From contig JAXDDX010000024.1 of the NCBI GenBank assembly GCA_034670405.1, forward strand, positions 3,918,001 through 3,982,000: a DNA stretch of 64,000 bases, in the 5' to 3' direction. Under the pieces are notes generated by a model. It did not search any database. It had not been told where the DNA came from and saw nothing but the letters and a program-made list of their open reading frames with translations. This DNA is from Hoplostethus atlanticus (taxonomy: Eukaryota > Chordata > Actinopteri > Trachichthyiformes > Trachichthyidae). The translations under genes and the position numbers were made by a program. Below, piece after piece: positions 63,621-64,000 of this stretch (the first letter of the stretch is position 1; every line of letters starts with the position of its first letter).

Positions 63621-64000
63621 TTCACGGGCATTCTCTGGGTCTCGTCGAAAGGCATTCTGGGAAATGTAGAATGTCACTAACAGGTTGGGGTAAAGTGGGT
63701 ACAATAAAAAAGTAAACTTCATCAGAAAACAACCCCTGGAACGCATTGAACATCAACAGCTTGATGACATGTAATAGTGTAAGAGTATCTTTTATGTTTC
63801 AGATACACATTGTAGGAACTTATATGTCCAGGAGTCAAACCTGAGACTTCTTCTGTTCAATATGTATAGAAATGCCAAGCACAAATATGATTCAAGGCAG
63901 CACATTGGTGCATGGGGTTGAGTCGCAGGGACCTCATATCTTGGTCCACCTTGAGTAAATTAAATCCTCTGCACTCTGAGCAGTGAATTAAATTGTTTAC

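Larger units (their letters stand above)
62285..63745 (+). repeat. dispersed repeat, copy B, split by a hAT element
   Basis: Segments 62285-62328 and 63621-63745 join to resemble copy A at the window start. The interruption is the hAT element at 62329-63620. GGCATTCTGGGAAATGTAG is at 63651-63669. Confidence 0.6.

Overview
The window is vertebrate nuclear DNA, almost certainly from a teleost fish. Genes are split into short exons with GT-AG introns. Dinucleotide microsatellites are very frequent, and the mobile elements are those usual in fish: Tol2-like and other hAT elements, a Tc1 relic, a tRNA-derived SINE and L2-type tails. The gene order NCK2 - ECRG4 - UXS1 matches human 2q12. The species cannot be named from the sequence alone.

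Layout. (1) 1407-6216, plus: nck2, adaptor with three SH3 domains and one SH2, in three coding exons; its 3'UTR runs to about 7.6 or 8.1 kb. The coding frame breaks in a G-rich linker. (2) 12030-12492, plus: a two-exon otospiralin-like secreted protein. (3) 15484-18402, plus: ecrg4 (augurin), four exons. (4) 19533-43794, minus: uxs1, UDP-glucuronate decarboxylase; all 15 coding exons, including a 28-nt micro-exon, were placed by hand and give 419 residues. (5) 53731-61757, plus: the first two coding exons of a TMT-type (encephalopsin-like) opsin. The exon with TM6, TM7 and the retinal lysine lies beyond the window.

Between and inside the genes are several well-bounded transposon copies: hAT-like at 30779-31697, 40248-41267 and 62329-63620, a long-TIR element at 42730-43238, a foldback element near 13.58-14.18 kb, and a Tc1 relic near 24.6-25.2 kb. 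A 192-bp piece of the nck2 3' region is copied 2.6 kb downstream. No retrovirus-like or Polinton-like element was recognised.

The genes do not form a pathway. nck2 is cytoplasmic signalling, otos and ecrg4 are small secreted precursors, uxs1 makes UDP-xylose for proteoglycans, and the opsin is a light receptor. ecrg4 and uxs1 are tail to tail, with poly(A) signals under 200 bp apart. The most interesting observations are a sequence resemblance between the neighbouring otospiralin-like and augurin precursors, a 21/63/126-bp higher-order tandem array inside the Tol2-like element in the opsin intron, and a cluster of AGGTCA half-sites inside a transposon in a uxs1 intron.
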